DNA from: Duganella sacchari | Lineage (GTDB): Bacteria; Pseudomonadota; Gammaproteobacteria; Burkholderiales; Burkholderiaceae_D | Direction: 5' to 3' | DNA length: 64,000 bases | Assembly: GCF_900143065.1 (NCBI RefSeq) | Contig: NZ_FRCX01000006.1 | Coordinates: 186,001 to 250,000 of the forward strand | In this document: in pieces, positions 44,315 to 53,299 of the stretch | Position numbering within the stretch: position 1 is the stretch's first letter | Layout of the letters: every line of letters begins with the position of its first letter | The notes under the pieces: generated by a model | What the model saw: the letters and a program-made list of their open reading frames with translations, nothing else | Database searches by the model: none | Told to the model about the DNA's origin: nothing | Position numbers and translations under genes: made by a program

Positions 44315-45193
44315 TTAGAAGCAGTGTTCCAGCGATGGGAAGCTGCCGTCTTTGACGGCGGTGACGTAGGCGCTGAACGCGGCGTCGATGCTGGTCTGGC
44401 CTTCCATGAAGTTTTTCACGAAGCGTGCTTTGCGGCCCGGGAAGACGCCCAGCAGGTCGTGCATCACCAGCACCTGGCCGGAGCAGTCCGGGCCGGCGCC
44501 GATGCCGATGGTTGGAATCGCCAGCAGGTCGGTCACTTCTTTGCCCAGCGCCGAAGGAATCGCCTCCAGCACCACCAGCGATGCGCCGGCGGCTTGCAGT
44601 TTCAGCGCGTCTTCTTTCAGCAGGTCGGCGCTTTCGGTGGTTTTGCCTTGTACCTTGTAACCGCCCAGCTGGTGCACGGATTGCGGCGTCAGGCCCAGGT
44701 GGGCGCAGACCGGCACGGCGCGGTCGGTCAGGAATTTGACGGTGTCGGCCAGCCATGCGCCGCCTTCGATCTTGATCATGTGCGCGCCCGCCTGCATGAC
44801 CTGCACGGCGTTGGCATAGGCGGTTTCCGGCGTGCCGTAGGCGCCGAACGGCAGGTCGGCAACGATCATCGCCGACTTGGTGCCGCGCGCGACGGAAGCG
44901 GTGTGGTAGGCGATGTCGTTGACGGTGACCGGCAGCGTCGATTGATGACCAGCGCAGACCATGCCCAGCGAATCGCCGATCAGCAGGATCTCGACGCCGC
45001 AGCGGTCCATCAGTGAGGCGAAGCTGGCGTCGTAGCAGGTCAGCATGGTGATTTTTTCACCGGCGCCGCGCAGCGTGGCCAGGGTGTTCACGGTGACGGC
45101 TTTGTTCACGACCGCTTTGGCCGGTGCAGGTGCGGTGGCGGAAGCAGGCTGTTGGCCCGCGGCCAGTTCGTTTCCTTGCAAATAACCAGACAT
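44315..45193 (-). CDS. panB: 3-methyl-2-oxobutanoate hydroxymethyltransferase
   Basis: First step of pantothenate synthesis: transfers a hydroxymethyl group from methylene-tetrahydrofolate to alpha-ketoisovalerate. The 292 residues include an Ala/Pro-rich N-terminal extension of about 30 residues before the conserved barrel ([13 protein letters not shown]). The metal-binding GDSL and the catalytic Glu in VLEAIP are present. It lies in the panB-folK-pcnB-HAD-hda order usual in Burkholderiales, 68 bases from folK. Pairing with folK links folate and pantothenate synthesis. Confidence 0.94.
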   Translation of the reverse strand: MSGYLQGNELAAGQQPASATAPAPAKAVVNKAVTVNTLATLRGAGEKITMLTCYDASFASLMDRCGVEILLIGDSLGMVCAGHQSTLPVTVNDIAYHTASVARGTKSAMIVADLPFGAYGTPETAYANAVQVMQAGAHMIKIEGGAWLADTVKFLTDRAVPVCAHLGLTPQSVHQLGGYKVQGKTTESADLLKEDALKLQAAGASLVVLEAIPSALGKEVTDLLAIPTIGIGAGPDCSGQVLVMHDLLGVFPGRKARFVKNFMEGQTSIDAAFSAYVTAVKDGSFPSLEHCF

Positions 45194-45261
45194 GGTAAAT
45201 CCTTTAGATGATGAGCTCAGACCGCGATAGTGTAGTCCTGATTGCTATCGCTTGCAGAAAG

Positions 45262-45804
45262 TTAGACGAGAGACTCTATGCCTTGATCGGCCACGCCGGC
45301 GGCGTATTGCGCAGCGGCGCCCTTGCCGGGGATGTGGATGGCGGGCGCCAGCTCCAGCAGCGGCACCAGCACAAACGCGCGTTCGGTCATGCGTGGATGC
45401 GGTACGGTCAGCGTGGGGCTGTGGATCTCGGCGTCGCCATACAGCAGCAGGTCCAGGTCCAGCGTGCGCGGGGCGTTGCGGTAAGGCCGTTCGCGGCCAT
45501 GCGCCTGCTCGATGCCTTGCAGCGCCTGCAGCAGCGCTTCTGCATCCAGCGTGGTGGCGATGCGGGCGACGGCGTTGATGTAGTCGTCGCCGGAGGAGTC
45601 AATCGGCGCGGTGCGATACAGGCTGGAAGACGCCATCAGCGTGCAGCCGGGCTGGCGTTGCAGGCGCGCCAGTGCGTCCAGCACGTTGGCGCGTGCATCG
45701 CCCAGGTTGGCGCCGATGCCGATGTAGGCGATGGTGAAGCCAAATGGCGCCTGATCGTCCTTCAGTGTGGCCGGTCCCAGACCGGCGCTAATCACGGAGT
45801 TCAT
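45262..45804 (-). CDS. folK: 2-amino-4-hydroxy-6-hydroxymethyldihydropteridine pyrophosphokinase
   Basis: Transfers pyrophosphate from ATP to the pterin in folate synthesis. 180 residues. Family signatures are seen in AYIGIGANLGD near the N-terminus and RTLDLDLLLYGD at about residue 115, which holds the two metal-binding aspartates. The first 22 residues are extra relative to short HPPK proteins. It starts 14 bases after the pcnB stop and is probably cotranscribed. Confidence 0.93.
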   Translation of the reverse strand: MNSVISAGLGPATLKDDQAPFGFTIAYIGIGANLGDARANVLDALARLQRQPGCTLMASSSLYRTAPIDSSGDDYINAVARIATTLDAEALLQALQGIEQAHGRERPYRNAPRTLDLDLLLYGDAEIHSPTLTVPHPRMTERAFVLVPLLELAPAIHIPGKGAAAQYAAGVADQGIESLV

Positions 45805-45818
45805 GATGGTGGTGCAGC

Positions 45819-47234
45819 TCAGTCGGCGCTGTCACGGCCGGCGTCGGCGCCCGCGTTGTCGGCGCCGCCTTCTTCACCACGGTTGCGGTTACGGCCGCCA
45901 CGGCGCGGGCCGCGCTTGCGCTTGGCGCCACCGCCGGCAGCACCTTCGCGGTTCGGCTGGCTGGCCGAGTTGAGCAGCTCTTCGCGGGTGATTTCGTCGC
46001 CCTCGTAGAAGGCTGTCCACCATTCGCCCACTTCGGCGTCGATCTCGCCGGACGCGCAGCGCAGCAGCAGGAAGTCGTAGCCGGCGCGGAAGCGCAGGTG
46101 TTCCAGCAGCTTGTGCGGCGCCTTGCCGGTGCGGCGTTCGAAGCGCGGCTGCATGGCCCAGATGTCGCGCATGTCGGAGCCGATCTTGCGCTGCAAGGCC
46201 AGCTTCTCGGTCTGCGAATCCAGCACGTCGTCAGCCGCCAGATGCAGGGCCGGGATGGTCTGCTCGCCCGCTGCGCGGTAGGCGGTCCACTTCTCCAGCA
46301 CCTGGTGCCACAGCAGCGACGCAAACAGGAAGCCTGGCGACACGGTCTTGCCGGCGTGGATGCGGGCGTCGGTCGAGTCCAGCGCCAAGGTCACGAACTT
46401 GACGCCCAATGGCTGTTCCAGCACCACGTCCAGCAGCGGCAGCAGGCCGTGGTGCAGGCCTTCCTTGCGCAGCTGCTGCAGGCAGGCCAGCGCGTGGCCG
46501 CTCATGAGCAGCTTGAGCATTTCGTCGAACACGCGCGCGGCGGGCACGTTGTTGATGAGCGGCGCCATGACCTTGATCGGTGCACCGGTTTCCGGCTCGA
46601 TCGAGAATTTCAGCTTGGCGGCAAAGCGCACCACGCGCAGCATGCGTACCGGGTCTTCGCGGTAGCGCGCTTCCGGCTGGCCGATGATGCGCAGCGTCCT
46701 GGCGCGGATGTCTTCGATACCGCCGTGGTAGTCCAGCACCTGCTGGTTGGCCGGGTTGTAGTACATGGCGTTGATGGTGAAGTCGCGGCGCTCCGCGTCT
46801 TCCGCCTGCGAGCCGAAGGTGTTGTCGCGCAAAACGCGGCCATGTTCATCTTTCGGCGCGTTGGCCGAGGTGGTGCCACGGAAGGTGGTCACTTCCAGCA
46901 GGTCCTGGCCGAACATCACGTGCACGATCTGGAAGCGCTTGCCGATGATGAAGGCGCGGCGGAACAGGCGTTTCACCTGCTCCGGCGTGGCGTTGGTGGC
47001 GATGTCGAAGTCTTTCGGCTTCACGCCCAGCAGCAGGTCGCGCACGGCGCCGCCCACCACGAAGGCTTCATAGCCGGCTTCCTGCAGGGTGCTGGTGACG
47101 CGGACGGCATTGTTCGACAGCAGGCGCGGGTCGATGCCGTGGGCCTCGGGGCCGAGCACGACGAGGGTATTGCGTCCGCCCTTGCTGCTCTTATCCTTGG
47201 TACCCAGGATTTTGCGGATCAGTTTCTTAATCAT
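45819..47234 (-). CDS. pcnB: Poly(A) polymerase I
   Basis: Adds poly(A) tails to RNA and so promotes decay. 471 residues from ATG 47234. The nucleotidyltransferase motif GGAVRDLLLG...DFDIAT (about 65-85) has the catalytic aspartates. The RNA-binding and neck domains follow, with a highly basic Arg/Gly-rich tail (KRKRGPRRGGRNRN) typical of PcnB rather than of CCA-adding enzymes. The start overlaps the end of the HAD phosphatase gene by eight bases. Confidence 0.92.
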   Translation of the reverse strand: MIKKLIRKILGTKDKSSKGGRNTLVVLGPEAHGIDPRLLSNNAVRVTSTLQEAGYEAFVVGGAVRDLLLGVKPKDFDIATNATPEQVKRLFRRAFIIGKRFQIVHVMFGQDLLEVTTFRGTTSANAPKDEHGRVLRDNTFGSQAEDAERRDFTINAMYYNPANQQVLDYHGGIEDIRARTLRIIGQPEARYREDPVRMLRVVRFAAKLKFSIEPETGAPIKVMAPLINNVPAARVFDEMLKLLMSGHALACLQQLRKEGLHHGLLPLLDVVLEQPLGVKFVTLALDSTDARIHAGKTVSPGFLFASLLWHQVLEKWTAYRAAGEQTIPALHLAADDVLDSQTEKLALQRKIGSDMRDIWAMQPRFERRTGKAPHKLLEHLRFRAGYDFLLLRCASGEIDAEVGEWWTAFYEGDEITREELLNSASQPNREGAAGGGAKRKRGPRRGGRNRNRGEEGGADNAGADAGRDSAD

Positions 47235-47901
47235 TGAATAGGTCAATTAAAGGCCAGCCTTGCGCGGCGGCGTGCGTTTTCAGTTTTTCATTGGGGTTGG
47301 TCGCCACCGGATGGCTGACAATCGACATCAGCGGCAGGTCGTTATGCGAATCGCTGTAGAAGTGGACGGTGCCAAAGTCTTCCAGCGTCTTTCCCATTTT
47401 TTCCAGCCAGGCCTTGGTGTGGACGATTTTGCCCGGTCCTTGCGTTGGCGTGCCAACCAGCTTGCCGGTCAGGTTGCCGTCGGCGTCGACTTCCGGCATG
47501 GCGGCGATCAGGTGTTCCACGCCCAGCGCCTTGGCGATCGGCGCGGTGACGAAGTGGTTGGTGGCGGTGACGATGGCCACCAGGTCGCCGGCGTCCACGT
47601 GCTTTTGCAGCAGCGCGCGCGCTGCCGGGCGGATCGCCGGGGTCACCACTTCCGCCATGTACTGGGCCTGCATTTCGTCCAGCCTGGCGCGCGGGAAGCT
47701 GGCCAGTGTGCCGAGCGAGAACTCCAGGTATTCTACCGGATCGAGCGTGCCGGCCTGGTATTGGGCGAAGAACTCCTTGTTGCGGCGGTCGAATTCCACT
47801 GCGTCGACGGCGCCGGTGCGGACCAGGAACTGGCCCCATTCGTAGTCGGAGTCGATCGGCAGCAGCGTGTGGTCGAGGTCAAAAAGGGCGAGATTCATCA
47901 T
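47227..47901 (-). CDS. HAD-IB family phosphatase
   Basis: 224 residues from ATG 47901, whose ATGA overlaps the hda stop. The HAD motif I is LFDLDHT (DxDxT), motif II is a Ser/Thr in AIVTAT, and the terminal motif is YSDSHNDLPL. This belongs to the SerB/CicA-like HAD-IB group; phosphoserine or a phospholipid head group are typical substrates in relatives, but the substrate here is unknown. Genes of this kind recur between hda and pcnB in Burkholderiales. Confidence 0.88.
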   Translation of the reverse strand: MMNLALFDLDHTLLPIDSDYEWGQFLVRTGAVDAVEFDRRNKEFFAQYQAGTLDPVEYLEFSLGTLASFPRARLDEMQAQYMAEVVTPAIRPAARALLQKHVDAGDLVAIVTATNHFVTAPIAKALGVEHLIAAMPEVDADGNLTGKLVGTPTQGPGKIVHTKAWLEKMGKTLEDFGTVHFYSDSHNDLPLMSIVSHPVATNPNEKLKTHAAAQGWPLIDLFND

Positions 47902-48584
47902 TCTTTCGCTTCCGCCTGCAGCCACTCGCGCAGCAGCGGCAGAGTGATCGGGCGTTGGGTTTCAAGGGAATATTGGTCCAGCGAGTCGAGCATGGAGGAC
48001 AGCGACCGCATGTCACGCTGGAAGTGCGACAGCAGGTAGGGTATCACGCCCGCCGACAGCGTCAAGCCGCGGGCGGTCGCGGCGGCGGCCAGGGCGGCGA
48101 TCTTTTCATCGTCGGTGAGGCCGTGGATCTGGTAAATCAGGCCCCAGCCCATGCGCGTGCGCAGGTCCTCGCGCACCGGCAGCACGGCCGGCGCGACGTT
48201 GCCGCTGCAGACCATCCAGGCGTTGTTGGCGCGGATTTCGTTGAACAGCGCGAAGGCGTCGATCTGCGCCAGCGGCGACAGCTTCTCGCAATCGTCCAGC
48301 AGGTACAGGTCCACCTCCGGCGAATAGACGAATTCGGATTCGATCGAGAACGGCGAAATATAGCGCGCGCGCAGCTGATCGGCCTCGCTACCGGTACTGG
48401 CCAAGGCTTTCAACAGGTGCGATTTGCCGACGCCGACCGCGCCCCACAGGTAGGCGAAATGCTCGCGCGAGGTGCGCGAGGCGAATTGCATCATCAGCGC
48501 TGCCGCTTCGGCATTCTGTCCCACCTCGAACGATGCGAGGCTGTGCGTTGGCTCGGCGCCTAAATCGAGCACCAGCTGTTTCAT
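47898..48584 (-). CDS. hda: DnaA regulatory inactivator Hda
   Basis: 228 residues, homologous to the AAA+ part of DnaA but without its DNA-binding domain. The phosphate-binding loop VGVGKSHLLKAL (about residues 49-60) and the Walker B LLDDCEKL are present. The N-terminus begins MKQLVLDLG, and this short QLxLxL-type peptide fits the clamp-binding motif by which Hda joins the DNA polymerase clamp. It stimulates hydrolysis of DnaA-ATP after initiation. It is coupled by overlap to the HAD gene downstream. Confidence 0.9.
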   Translation of the reverse strand: MKQLVLDLGAEPTHSLASFEVGQNAEAAALMMQFASRTSREHFAYLWGAVGVGKSHLLKALASTGSEADQLRARYISPFSIESEFVYSPEVDLYLLDDCEKLSPLAQIDAFALFNEIRANNAWMVCSGNVAPAVLPVREDLRTRMGWGLIYQIHGLTDDEKIAALAAAATARGLTLSAGVIPYLLSHFQRDMRSLSSMLDSLDQYSLETQRPITLPLLREWLQAEAKE

Positions 48585-48629
48585 GGCGTTCGCCTTGTGG
48601 TCTTTTGCATAACTATTTTTTGTTTCACG

Positions 48630-49715
48630 TTACGCATTATAAAAGCTGCTGCTCAGATAGTGGCGTCTAAGGTGTTTGAAGGCCACCATGAGCACCGCCG
48701 AAGCGGGCAAAGCCAGCAGCACGCCGACAAAGCCGAACAGCTGGCCAAAGGCCAGCAAGGCAAAGATCACGGCCAGCGGATTGAGGCCGATGCGCTCGCC
48801 CACCAGGCGCGGCGTCAGGAAGAAGCCTTCCAGCACCTGGCCGCAGCCGTAGATGATGGCCACCGCAATCAGGCCGCTCCAGTCGGAAAACTGCAGCACG
48901 GCCGAAATCAGCGCCAGCACCAGCCCCAGGCCAAAGCCCAGGTAGGGAATGAACACCAGCAGGCCGGTGATGATGCCGACCGGCAGGGCGACGTCGAACC
49001 CGGCAATCGCCAGCGCCACCGAGTAGTACACGGCCAGCACCAGCATCACCAGCAGCTGGCCGCGCAGGTACTGGGCCAGCAGGACGTCGACTTCCTGCGC
49101 CATGCCCATGGTGGCGGCGATGTAGCGGCGCGGCACGCAGCCGGCGATGCGCGCCAGCATGGCGTGCCAGTCCAGCAGCAGGTAGAACAGCACCACCGGG
49201 ATCAGCACCACGGTGGCGATCCAGCCCAGCACGGCGGTGCCGCCGACGCGGGCCGAGTTCAGCACCGCGCTCCAGATGGCGTCGCCGCTGGCGGCCATCT
49301 GTTCCGAGGCCAGCTGCTTGATGCCGGCGCTGTCCAGGCGCACCTTGACGCCCAGCTCCTGCAGTTTCGGCGCCAGCACATCATTGGCCTTGGCCAGGAA
49401 GGCGGGAATCTGCGCCTGCAGCAGCGGGATTTCCTTTTGCAGCACCGGCACCACGATCAGCACCAGCATGGTGATGGCGGCAAAGAACAGCGTCACCACG
49501 ATCAGCACCGACAGCGCGCGCGGCATGGTGATGCGGCGGCCGAAGCGCAGGCGGTCCAGCCGGTCCACGCCCGGATTGAGTGCATAAGCGAAGATGGCGG
49601 CCGCCAGGAAGGGCGTCAATACCGGTCCCAGCGTCACCAGCAGGAAGAAAAACGCCGCCCAGACCGCCAACCAGAATGCCGTTTGCTTTTGCTCTACCGT
49701 GAGGGGAAATGGCAT
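48630..49715 (-). CDS. AI-2E/PerM family membrane protein
   Basis: 361 residues with about eight membrane helices: a pair near the N-terminus, a long soluble loop (about 100-165), and a cluster in the C-terminal half. The family is annotated as AI-2 exporters or PerM permeases, but members also transport ions and the substrate is often unknown. It lies upstream of hda and is divergent from purM, the standard arrangement in Burkholderiales. Confidence 0.88.
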   Translation of the reverse strand: MPFPLTVEQKQTAFWLAVWAAFFFLLVTLGPVLTPFLAAAIFAYALNPGVDRLDRLRFGRRITMPRALSVLIVVTLFFAAITMLVLIVVPVLQKEIPLLQAQIPAFLAKANDVLAPKLQELGVKVRLDSAGIKQLASEQMAASGDAIWSAVLNSARVGGTAVLGWIATVVLIPVVLFYLLLDWHAMLARIAGCVPRRYIAATMGMAQEVDVLLAQYLRGQLLVMLVLAVYYSVALAIAGFDVALPVGIITGLLVFIPYLGFGLGLVLALISAVLQFSDWSGLIAVAIIYGCGQVLEGFFLTPRLVGERIGLNPLAVIFALLAFGQLFGFVGVLLALPASAVLMVAFKHLRRHYLSSSFYNA

Positions 49716-49764
49716 GGAGGATGAATTCGATGGTTAATAAAAAGGCGGTTGGACGGGGCAATTT

Positions 49765-49773
49765 TGATAAAAT
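49765..49773 (+). promoter_or_regulatory. Extended -10 element of purM
   Basis: TGATAAAAT matches the extended -10 pattern. TTGGAC lies only 13 bases upstream of the hexamer, too close for a normal -35, so the promoter would rely on the extended -10. It precedes the purM ATG by about 118 bases. Confidence 0.35.
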
Positions 49774-49891
49774 AGCGGATCGACTTGGTTTGGGCGCCGA
49801 TTTTTGCGCTTTTTCGGGTGTTTTAGTTGAGTAAACATCACGAAAACAGGTCTCCGCCTTCTATTTTACCGCCTCCGCTGCGAAATACACC

Positions 49892-50935
49892 ATGAGCCAA
49901 ACTTCTAATGTTTCCCTGTCCTACCGTGACGCCGGCGTCGATATCGACGCGGGTGATGCTTTAGTCGAAGCGATCAAGCCTTATGCCAAGCGCACCATGC
50001 GCGAAGGCGTGCTGGCCGGCTTGGGCGGTTTCGGTGCGATGTTCGAGATTAGCAAAAAGTACAAAGAGCCTGTACTGGTCTCCGGCACCGATGGCGTGGG
50101 GACCAAACTGAAACTGGCGTTTGAACTGAACCGTCACGACACCGTGGGGATCGACCTGGTCGCCATGAGCGTCAACGACATCCTGGTGCAGGGCGCCGAG
50201 CCGCTGTTCTTCCTCGACTACTTCGCCTGCGGCAAACTGGATGTGGCCACTGCGTCCAACGTCATCAAGGGCGTGGCCCAGGGTTGCGAACAGGCCGGCT
50301 GCGCGCTGATCGGCGGCGAAACCGCTGAAATGCCATCGATGTACCCGGACGGCGAGTACGACCTGGCCGGTTTCGCGGTGGGCGCGGTCGAGAAATCGAA
50401 AATCATCGACGGCACCAAGATCGCGCCGGGCGACGTGGTGCTGGGCCTGGCCTCGTCGGGCGTGCACTCGAACGGCTACTCGCTGGTGCGCAAGATCATT
50501 GAAGTATCGAAACCGGACCTGAACGGCGACTTCCACGGCCGTCCACTGGCCGACGTGCTGATGGCGCCAACCCGCATCTACGTCAAGCCGCTGCTGGCGC
50601 TGATGGAATCGATCGAAGTCAAAGGCATGGTGCACATCACCGGCGGCGGTCTGGTGGAAAACATCCCGCGCGTACTGCAACCTGGCCTGGTGGCTGAGCT
50701 GGACGCGAAATCGTGGACGCTGCCACCACTGTTCCAATGGCTGCAGCAGCACGGCGGCGTGGCCGACGCAGAAATGCACCGCGTATTCAACTGCGGCATC
50801 GGCATGACCGTGATCGTATCGGCAGACAACGCCGCTGCGGCCAAGGCGCAGCTGGAAGCGGCTGGCGAAACCGTCTACACCATCGGTAAAATCCGCGCCC
50901 GCGTGGGCGACGAGCACCAGACCATCGTCGTGTAA
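49892..50935 (+). CDS. purM: Phosphoribosylformylglycinamidine cyclo-ligase
   Basis: Fifth step of purine synthesis: ATP-dependent closure of FGAM to AIR. 347 residues, the normal length. The ATP-binding [11 protein letters not shown] (about residue 65), [11 protein letters not shown] (about 145) and [13 protein letters not shown] (about 250) segments are all present. It stands alone, divergent from the PerM gene, and ends at a clear terminator. Confidence 0.97.
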   Translation: MSQTSNVSLSYRDAGVDIDAGDALVEAIKPYAKRTMREGVLAGLGGFGAMFEISKKYKEPVLVSGTDGVGTKLKLAFELNRHDTVGIDLVAMSVNDILVQGAEPLFFLDYFACGKLDVATASNVIKGVAQGCEQAGCALIGGETAEMPSMYPDGEYDLAGFAVGAVEKSKIIDGTKIAPGDVVLGLASSGVHSNGYSLVRKIIEVSKPDLNGDFHGRPLADVLMAPTRIYVKPLLALMESIEVKGMVHITGGGLVENIPRVLQPGLVAELDAKSWTLPPLFQWLQQHGGVADAEMHRVFNCGIGMTVIVSADNAAAAKAQLEAAGETVYTIGKIRARVGDEHQTIVV

Positions 50936-50954
50936 CTGGCGACGGCTGCATCAG

Positions 50955-50983
50955 AAAGCGGACCTTGATGGTCCGCTTTTTTT
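50955..50983 (+). terminator. Intrinsic terminator of purM
   Basis: AAAGCGGACC (50955-50964) pairs with GGTCCGCTTT (50970-50979) around a five-base loop, followed by Ts to 50983. It lies 20 bases after the purM stop, next to the end of the convergent small gene. Confidence 0.85.
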
Positions 50984-51236
50984 ATTGGTGGTCGGGCGGT
51001 GGCGGCGGACCGCCTTCCGGCATTGCCGCCAGCACTACACCAGCCTTGCGGCAAGTGCCGCTGACCGTTTCGCCGTGACGGCCCGTGAACTGCACCTTGG
51101 CGCCTTCCGCCTTGCCCTTGCAAGCCGCCACTGCTTCGGGCGGCGGCCCATCCGGTGGCGGACCATTCTGCGCCGAAGCGCCGAGCGCACCACCGGCCAG
51201 GATGGCCATCAACATCCAACGTTTAATCAACTTCAT
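50982..51236 (-). CDS. Small secreted Pro-rich hypothetical protein
   Basis: 84 residues from ATG 51236, fixed by AGGAGG seven bases upstream. It has a Sec signal (MKLIKRWMLMAILAGG, cleavage likely after GASA), a Gly/Pro run (NGPPPDGPPPEA), a central part with two cysteines that could pair, and a C-terminal Pro tract. This resembles short periplasmic proteins of unknown role in Burkholderiales. It is convergent with purM. Confidence 0.75.
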   Translation of the reverse strand: MKLIKRWMLMAILAGGALGASAQNGPPPDGPPPEAVAACKGKAEGAKVQFTGRHGETVSGTCRKAGVVLAAMPEGGPPPPPDHQ

Positions 51237-51316
51237 CAAAACCTCCTGTAAGTGAGGCATCGATTGTCGGCCGGCCGGCTGTTAGCTGCAGTCAAGACGC
51301 TGTAAAGCACAGTAAA

Positions 51317-51652
51317 TTATCTCCGGCGTTTCGCACCGCCATGACGGTGCAAGTCTTCAATATCGATATTGCTGACAACTCCGGTGGACGGCCGGACGCA
51401 ATCAAAAGTGACGCGCCAGTTGGCATTGATTTCAATGCTGTAACGACAGACGTGTCCAGTTAATTGCTTTACGTTTTTAGAAACGCCTAAACCACCTCGA
51501 ATGTCATCCAGACTATGCGCCGAGTTTAGATGTAGCAAAATGGCGCGCAAAGAATTGCTCCAGGATGCGGAAATGCCTCGTCTATCCGTACCGTTGGATT
51601 GCCAGAAGCGCTGCATGCCTTTGTGCACAATGTCTCTGGTTTGGAAGCTCAT
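51317..51652 (-). CDS. higB: HigB-like RelE/ParE-family toxin
   Basis: 111 residues of the RelE/ParE fold in its HigB form. Typical elements are HKGMQRFW near the start, a leucine-rich second helix (LRAILLHLNSA), VKQLTGHVCRYSIEINANWRVTFD in the sheet, and IDIEDLH at the end. HigB toxins cut mRNA on the ribosome. It is somewhat longer than the usual 92 residues and more AT-rich than its neighbours. Unlike normal higBA operons it faces away from its antitoxin gene, 80 bases off on the other strand. Confidence 0.85.
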   Translation of the reverse strand: MSFQTRDIVHKGMQRFWQSNGTDRRGISASWSNSLRAILLHLNSAHSLDDIRGGLGVSKNVKQLTGHVCRYSIEINANWRVTFDCVRPSTGVVSNIDIEDLHRHGGAKRRR

Positions 51653-51732
51653 GGGCTTGCCTGGCAGTGTTGACTAGGGAAGGATTTGCTCCTAGGATGA
51701 ATCAGGATTATTTGATCGGCACAGGAGTAAAT

Positions 51733-52029
51733 ATGATTACTATGCACCCCGGTGAATACCTCGCCCTGTCCTATGTCGAACCTTATAAACTTAGTGCTGA
51801 AGCATTGTCAGAACGTTTGGGATTGCCATTGCAGACCATTCATGGGCTGCTGGCTGAAGAGATAGATTTGACAGCGGAAATGGCCGTTAGACTGGAGCTG
51901 GCTTTTGACCGGTCGGCTGAATCCTGGCTGCAAATCCAGTTAGCGCACAGCTTGATGCAAGCAAGAAAAAAGGTCGAGCCTGGTGCGGTTCGACCTTTCG
52001 TGTTTCCGCCGCGCGAGGATGCGGCTTAG
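51733..52029 (+). CDS. higA: HigA-like antitoxin (XRE-family HTH)
   Basis: 98 residues from ATG 51733, with AGGAG upstream. It begins HPGEYL, has an XRE-type helix-turn-helix (about 20-60: SAEALSERLGLPLQTIHGLL...LTAEMAVRLELAF) and ends with a basic tail, as in HigA/VapI antitoxins. It should neutralise HigB and repress the divergent promoters between the two genes. Its 3' end overlaps the convergent phosphofructokinase gene by four bases. It is AT-richer than its surroundings, which suggests the pair was gained by transfer. Confidence 0.85.
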   Translation: MITMHPGEYLALSYVEPYKLSAEALSERLGLPLQTIHGLLAEEIDLTAEMAVRLELAFDRSAESWLQIQLAHSLMQARKKVEPGAVRPFVFPPREDAA

Positions 52030-53240
52030 CGCTTGAGGATTTTTTCTACCGGGGCGGGGCGCAGGCGGAAGGCGTCGGGCATGCCGGAGCCGAGCAGGGG
52101 GCGCAAATACATGCGGAAGGCGTCGGTGACGTCGGTACCGCTGGCGCTGATGAATTCATCCTCCATCACACGCGTCTTGCCGGCCACGTCGGTCAGTGAC
52201 AGCAGTTCATAATCGACCGAGTAGAAGCCGGTGCGCTTGATGGCCACCGAGCCATCGCGGCCGCCCCACATGGCAAACTGCACGGCTTTCTCGCCGACCT
52301 CGCGCGCCTCGCGCTGATCGACGTCCGAGACGCAGCCGATGAACGAGCGCTGCAAATAGCCAAACGTATCGCCGCGCACGCGCTTGATGCCGAGCTTGGC
52401 CTTGATCTCGTCGCACAGCAGATCAGCCAGCGCGCCGGTGCCGGAGAGCTGCACATTGCCGTGTGCATCGCGTTCGACTTCCTTGGCCAGCAGCGTGGCG
52501 ATCGGCTCGCCGCTGGCGTCGTGGATGCCTTCCGAGACGGCGATCACGCAGCGGCCATAGCGTGCGTACACCGCCTTCACATCGGCCAGGAACTGGTCCA
52601 GCGAAAATACCCGTTCGGGCAGGTAGATCAGGTGCGGGCCATCATCCGGGAATTTCTTGCCCAGCGCGGCGGCAGCGGTGAGGAAACCGGCATGCCGGCC
52701 CATCACCACGCCCACGTACACGCCGGGCAGCGCGGCGTTGTCCAGATTGGCGCCGGCAAACGCCTGCGCCACAAAGCGCGCGGCCGAGGGGAAGCCCGGC
52801 GTGTGGTCATTGCCGACCAGGTCGTTGTCGATGGTTTTGGGGATATGCATGCAGCGCAGCGGATAGCCACCAGCCTGCGCCTGCTCGCTGACGATACGCA
52901 CGGTATCGGACGAATCATTGCCGCCGATGTAGTAGAACTGTTCGATCTGGTGCGCCTTGAGCACCTTGAAGATTTCAGCGCAATACGCCAGATCCGGCTT
53001 GTCGCGCGTCGAGCCCAGCGCGGAGGAGGGCGTGGCCGCGACCTGCTCAAGGTTGTGGCTGGTCTCGCGCGTGAGGTCGACCAGGTCCTCGTTGATGATG
53101 CCGCGTACGCCATGCAGCGCACCGTACACCCGCGTCACGTCGCGGAAGCGGCGCGCCTCCAGCACCACGCCCGCCAGCGACTGGTTGATGACAGCGGTCG
53201 GCCCGCCTCCCTGTGCGACCAGAATTTTTCCCGACGACAT
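52026..53240 (-). CDS. pfp: 6-phosphofructokinase, probably pyrophosphate-dependent
   Basis: 404 residues. Interconverts fructose 6-phosphate and fructose 1,6-bisphosphate. The substrate motif PKTIDNDL (about 133-140) and an Asp at position 109 in GGNDS (106-110) point to the PPi-using group, because ATP enzymes read PGTIDND and GGDGS. The first residue of the usual GGDD pair is Asn here. Many betaproteobacteria lack the ATP enzyme and rely on this one. It ends against higA. Confidence 0.85.
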   Translation of the reverse strand: MSSGKILVAQGGGPTAVINQSLAGVVLEARRFRDVTRVYGALHGVRGIINEDLVDLTRETSHNLEQVAATPSSALGSTRDKPDLAYCAEIFKVLKAHQIEQFYYIGGNDSSDTVRIVSEQAQAGGYPLRCMHIPKTIDNDLVGNDHTPGFPSAARFVAQAFAGANLDNAALPGVYVGVVMGRHAGFLTAAAALGKKFPDDGPHLIYLPERVFSLDQFLADVKAVYARYGRCVIAVSEGIHDASGEPIATLLAKEVERDAHGNVQLSGTGALADLLCDEIKAKLGIKRVRGDTFGYLQRSFIGCVSDVDQREAREVGEKAVQFAMWGGRDGSVAIKRTGFYSVDYELLSLTDVAGKTRVMEDEFISASGTDVTDAFRMYLRPLLGSGMPDAFRLRPAPVEKILKR

Positions 53241-53299
53241 GCTCGCTCCTCCGTGATCCGTTGAACAGGCGTGTTGCGGGAAACACTATAACGCGAACT

